Of a stretch of 6,830 nucleotides of DNA, positions 4,506 to 6,830 are shown piece after piece. The stretch is from positions 1-6,830 of the forward strand of contig CBDUUP010000251.1 in the NCBI GenBank assembly GCA_965370435.1, read 5' to 3'. The position numbers were made by a program, and so were the translations under genes. Numbering within the stretch: the stretch's first letter is position 1; each line of letters opens with the position of its first letter. Below the pieces are notes generated by a model that was not told the DNA's origin, made no database searches, and was given only the letters and a program-made list of their open reading frames with translations. Source of the stretch: CBDUUP01 sp965370435. GTDB taxonomy: Bacteria; Chloroflexota; Anaerolineae; Anaerolineales; UBA11579.

Positions 4506-6830
4506 GAAAGGTAAATCTCGCCTAGAAAAACTAGGGAAACTTGGCGTTGCTATCCTTGAACACAAGGTCACAGATGTCATTGGGGAAGATGCCATTGACA
4601 TCCTCAAAGCATCCTACAAAGAACATGAAACCTTGATTACGGCTCTCGCCCACACAGAGCAGAGATTTCGAGACGAATATGGTGATAAAGAACTTGTCAA
4701 AGCCATGTTCGACGATCTGTCTCTGGAAAACCTCCCTTCTCTTGAAGAAGCTTTCAGCAAGTTTTATTCCCGGCCCACCGATCCTGCCTTACCGAAAACA
4801 CTCACAGCGCTGATGCGGAGCGATTTCTCCACATTAGCGCAGGAACGCTTGGAAAAGGCTGTTTCATCTTATATTGAGTTCTTTACAGAAGAACTGGCCA
4901 TGCAAGACGAAAAATTCCGTGATAATGTGGTCGCTCTCGCCAGCTTACGACGATCTACTGAATTTGCATCTCTCACGGATGCAATCAAATCATTATTTGA
5001 ACAAGTAAGCCCGCAAATTTCCACAGATGTGCCTCTACGCCCTCTCCACCAACTCCCCCCGCCGCCCGCCGACTTCACCGGGCGGGAGGCCGAACTGGCC
5101 GAACTGCGGGAAGCCCTCACCGGGGGCGGGGTCACTATCTCCGGGGTTCGGGGCATGGGCGGGATTGGGAAGACGGTGTTGGCGTTGGAACTGTGCCAGG
5201 GGTTGAAGGATGAGTACCCCGACGCCCAGATATACCTCGACCTGCGCGGGGCCAGTGAGCAAATCCCCCTCACCCCCGCCGAGGCCCTGTCCCAGGTGCT
5301 GCGGGCCTACCACCCCACCGCCCAACTGCCGGAGGAGGAGACCCAACTACGGGCGCTCTATCTCTCCACTTTAGAGGGCCAGCGCGCCCTCCTGCTGATG
5401 GACAACGTCCTGGACAAGGCTCAGGTGGAGCTACTCCTGCCGCCGCCTGGTTGCTGCCTGCTGGTTACCTCCCGGCAGCGGTTCACCTTGCCCGGACTGA
5501 AGGCTTTGGACCTGGATCGGATGACCGATGAGGAGGCTCAAACCCTCTTGCTCACCATCGCCCCGCGCATCGGGGAGGCCGCCGATGAAATTGCCGAACT
5601 CTGCGACCATCTCCCCTATGCCTTGCGTCTGGTCGCCACCGCCCTGGCGGAGACCGCCAACCTGACCCCTGACGACTACATGCGCCGCCACCGGGAGGAG
5701 GGGGTGGGCTTGGAACCGGTGGAGGTTTCCCTCAAGTTGAGCTACGACCTGCTGGACGAGGCGTTGCAAGAACGCTGGCGGGCCTTGGCGGTCTTCCCCG
5801 GCGGGTTTGACTTGTTGGCAGCAATAGCTGTGTGGATTGGTTGGGATGAAGTGACAAAGCTTGGAGATGAAAATCAACAGGAAGCTGAACGAGATAAAGC
5901 CCAAGAAACCCTGGGCGAACTGTTGCGCTACAGTCTGCTGGAATGGGGTGAAACCACCGGCCGTTACCGCCTGCACGATCTGGAGCGGGCTTACGCCGCT
6001 AGGTTGTTGGAGGAGACGGAGGGGGATGTGTACCAGCTGCGCCATGCCGAGCACTACCGGCGTGTGCTGAACGCTGCTGATTACCTTTACCAGGAGGGTG
6101 GTGAGGGTGTGCTGGTTGGGCTGGCGCTATACGACCGGGAGGCGGGTAATATCACCGCCGGACAGGCCTGGGCTGCTGGCTACATGGAGAGGGATGAGAC
6201 GATCGCCCGGCTAGCTTGCGATTACCCGGATGCGGGGGCTTACGTCATTTATTTGAGACTCCATGCCCTTGAGCGCATCCGCTGGCTGGAGACCGCCCTG
6301 GTTGCCGCCCGACGATTGGGGGATAGAAAATCCGAAGGGGGCCGCCTCGGGAACCTGGGACAAGCCTACGCCGCTCTGGGTGAGACCCACCGGGCTATCG
6401 AGTTTTTCGAGCAAGAACTGGATATCGCCCACGAGATTGGTGACCGGCGCGGCGAGGGGACCTCCCTCAGCAACCTGGGGAATGCCTACTACTTCTTAGG
6501 CGAGACCCGCCGGGCCATTGAGTATTACGAGCAAGACCTGGATATCACCCGTGAGACCGGTAACCGGCGCGGGGAGGGAGGTACCCTCGGCAACTTGGGG
6601 AACGCCTACGCCGCTCTTGGCGAGACCCGCCGGGCCATCGAGTTTTACGAGCAAGTCTTCGAGATCGCTCGTGAGACTGGCGACCTGAGCGGGGTGGGGA
6701 AAGCCATCGGCAGACTGGGACAAGCCTACGCCGCCCTGGGTGAGATCCGCCGGGCTATCGAATATTATGAGCAAGACCTGGAGGTTACCCGTAAGATCGG
6801 CGACCGGCGCGGGGAGGGGGCTGCCCTCTG
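4498..6830 (+). CDS. NLR-like STAND ATPase: N-terminal helical domain, NB-ARC, TPR array (partial, 3' end beyond window)
   Basis: The frame is open for 777 codons to the window edge without a stop. Residues 1-175 form a lysine-rich, helical, AT-richer domain I do not recognise (effector or adaptor position). A proline-rich linker (PLHQLPPPP, 182-190) leads to the NB-ARC module: FTGRE (193-197), P-loop GMGGIGKT (219-226), Walker B LLLMDN (298-303), sensor LVTSR (322-326), LPYAL (372-376) and, after a winged-helix region, LHDL (492-495), equivalent to the MHD motif. From about 590 come TPR units of exactly 40 residues, with LGQAYAALGETHRAIEFFEQ as the core. STAND ATPases hold ADP when idle and oligomerise after the repeats sense a ligand. 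Bacterial relatives include antiphage NLR-like proteins and regulators. ATG 4498 has AGAGG 8 nt upstream; TTG 4477 is an alternative start. It has its own promoter and no obvious operon partner in view. Architecture is secure; trigger and output are unknown. Confidence 0.9.
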   Translation, partial: MAKKGKSRLEKLGKLGVAILEHKVTDVIGEDAIDILKASYKEHETLITALAHTEQRFRDEYGDKELVKAMFDDLSLENLPSLEEAFSKFYSRPTDPALPKTLTALMRSDFSTLAQERLEKAVSSYIEFFTEELAMQDEKFRDNVVALASLRRSTEFASLTDAIKSLFEQVSPQISTDVPLRPLHQLPPPPADFTGREAELAELREALTGGGVTISGVRGMGGIGKTVLALELCQGLKDEYPDAQIYLDLRGASEQIPLTPAEALSQVLRAYHPTAQLPEEETQLRALYLSTLEGQRALLLMDNVLDKAQVELLLPPPGCCLLVTSRQRFTLPGLKALDLDRMTDEEAQTLLLTIAPRIGEAADEIAELCDHLPYALRLVATALAETANLTPDDYMRRHREEGVGLEPVEVSLKLSYDLLDEALQERWRALAVFPGGFDLLAAIAVWIGWDEVTKLGDENQQEAERDKAQETLGELLRYSLLEWGETTGRYRLHDLERAYAARLLEETEGDVYQLRHAEHYRRVLNAADYLYQEGGEGVLVGLALYDREAGNITAGQAWAAGYMERDETIARLACDYPDAGAYVIYLRLHALERIRWLETALVAARRLGDRKSEGGRLGNLGQAYAALGETHRAIEFFEQELDIAHEIGDRRGEGTSLSNLGNAYYFLGETRRAIEYYEQDLDITRETGNRRGEGGTLGNLGNAYAALGETRRAIEFYEQVFEIARETGDLSGVGKAIGRLGQAYAALGEIRRAIEYYEQDLEVTRKIGDRRGEGAAL
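6319..6830 (+). repeat. 120-nt tandem repeat encoding TPR units (at least 4 full, running off the edge)
   Basis: Four complete 120-nt units begin at 6319, 6439, 6559 and 6679, and a fifth starts at 6799. Each encodes 40 residues beginning GDRRGEG-like and containing LGNAYAALGETRRAIEYY-like helices. The DNA itself is well conserved, for example GCCTACGCCGC at 6364, 6604 and 6724 and CGCCGGGC at 6508, 6628 and 6748. Unit 4 is the most diverged at its start (GDLSGVGKAIG). Confidence 0.85.

Noticed and set aside
5431..6054. Leftward open frame opposite the NB-ARC region
   Set aside because: It is antisense to a continuous 777-codon frame with ordered NB-ARC motifs; its translation is low complexity.
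6319..6830. CRISPR or non-coding satellite
   Set aside because: The 120-nt period equals exactly 40 codons and encodes TPR helices in frame with the upstream NB-ARC domain.

Overview
The window looks like a piece of chromosome from a GC-rich bacterium with genomic islands. A Chloroflexota member (Anaerolineae-like) is my best guess. It rests on the mix of GC-rich PstB and PhoU proteins, a large STAND/NB-ARC-TPR protein and many short degenerate tandem repeats between genes. It is an inference, not a marker-based assignment.

Layout. Positions 1-1140 are strikingly AT-rich (roughly 30% GC by eye). They hold one leftward unit: an intact 186-codon reading frame of unknown function (423-983). Its stop codon is followed in the same frame by a decayed stretch resembling an AlbA_2 (Schlafen-type) domain (1-422), so the left end is probably a broken gene. 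Two overlapping, divergent promoter-like sequences sit at 1101-1146. The rightward one precedes a possible small protein (1184-1333). A gene for an alpha/alpha-toroid protein of the prenyltransferase/squalene-cyclase fold lies at 1421-2371. It has tiny reading frames joined by ATGA overlaps at both ends and copies of one C-rich repeat on both sides.

From 2614 the sequence is GC-rich. pstB (phosphate ABC transporter ATPase, 2614-3408) and phoU (3511-4212) form a pair without pstS, pstC or pstA in view. They are separated by a 9-nt-period repeat array that reverses orientation halfway. Overlapping the end of phoU is a 44-codon frame that starts like an arsenate reductase or low-molecular-weight phosphatase and runs into a 7-nt-period repeat array. 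I read it as a gene remnant.

The right third is the start of a large NLR-like STAND ATPase (4498 to beyond the window end). It has an AT-richer N-terminal helical domain of unknown function, a GC-rich NB-ARC module with P-loop, Walker B, sensor, LPYAL and LHDL motifs, and a C-terminal array of near-identical 40-residue TPR units cut off by the window edge. It has its own plausible sigma-70 promoter and a 10-codon leader frame overlapping its start.

Functionally, pstB-phoU belongs to phosphate uptake and its control, and the arsenate-reductase-like remnant fits that setting. The NB-ARC-TPR protein is of the class that acts as a ligand-triggered switch; in bacteria some relatives defend against phage. 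No complete new multi-gene system is visible. The most unusual points are the mosaic STAND protein, two gene remnants readable only across stops or shortened frames, and three families of short-period repeats at gene borders.
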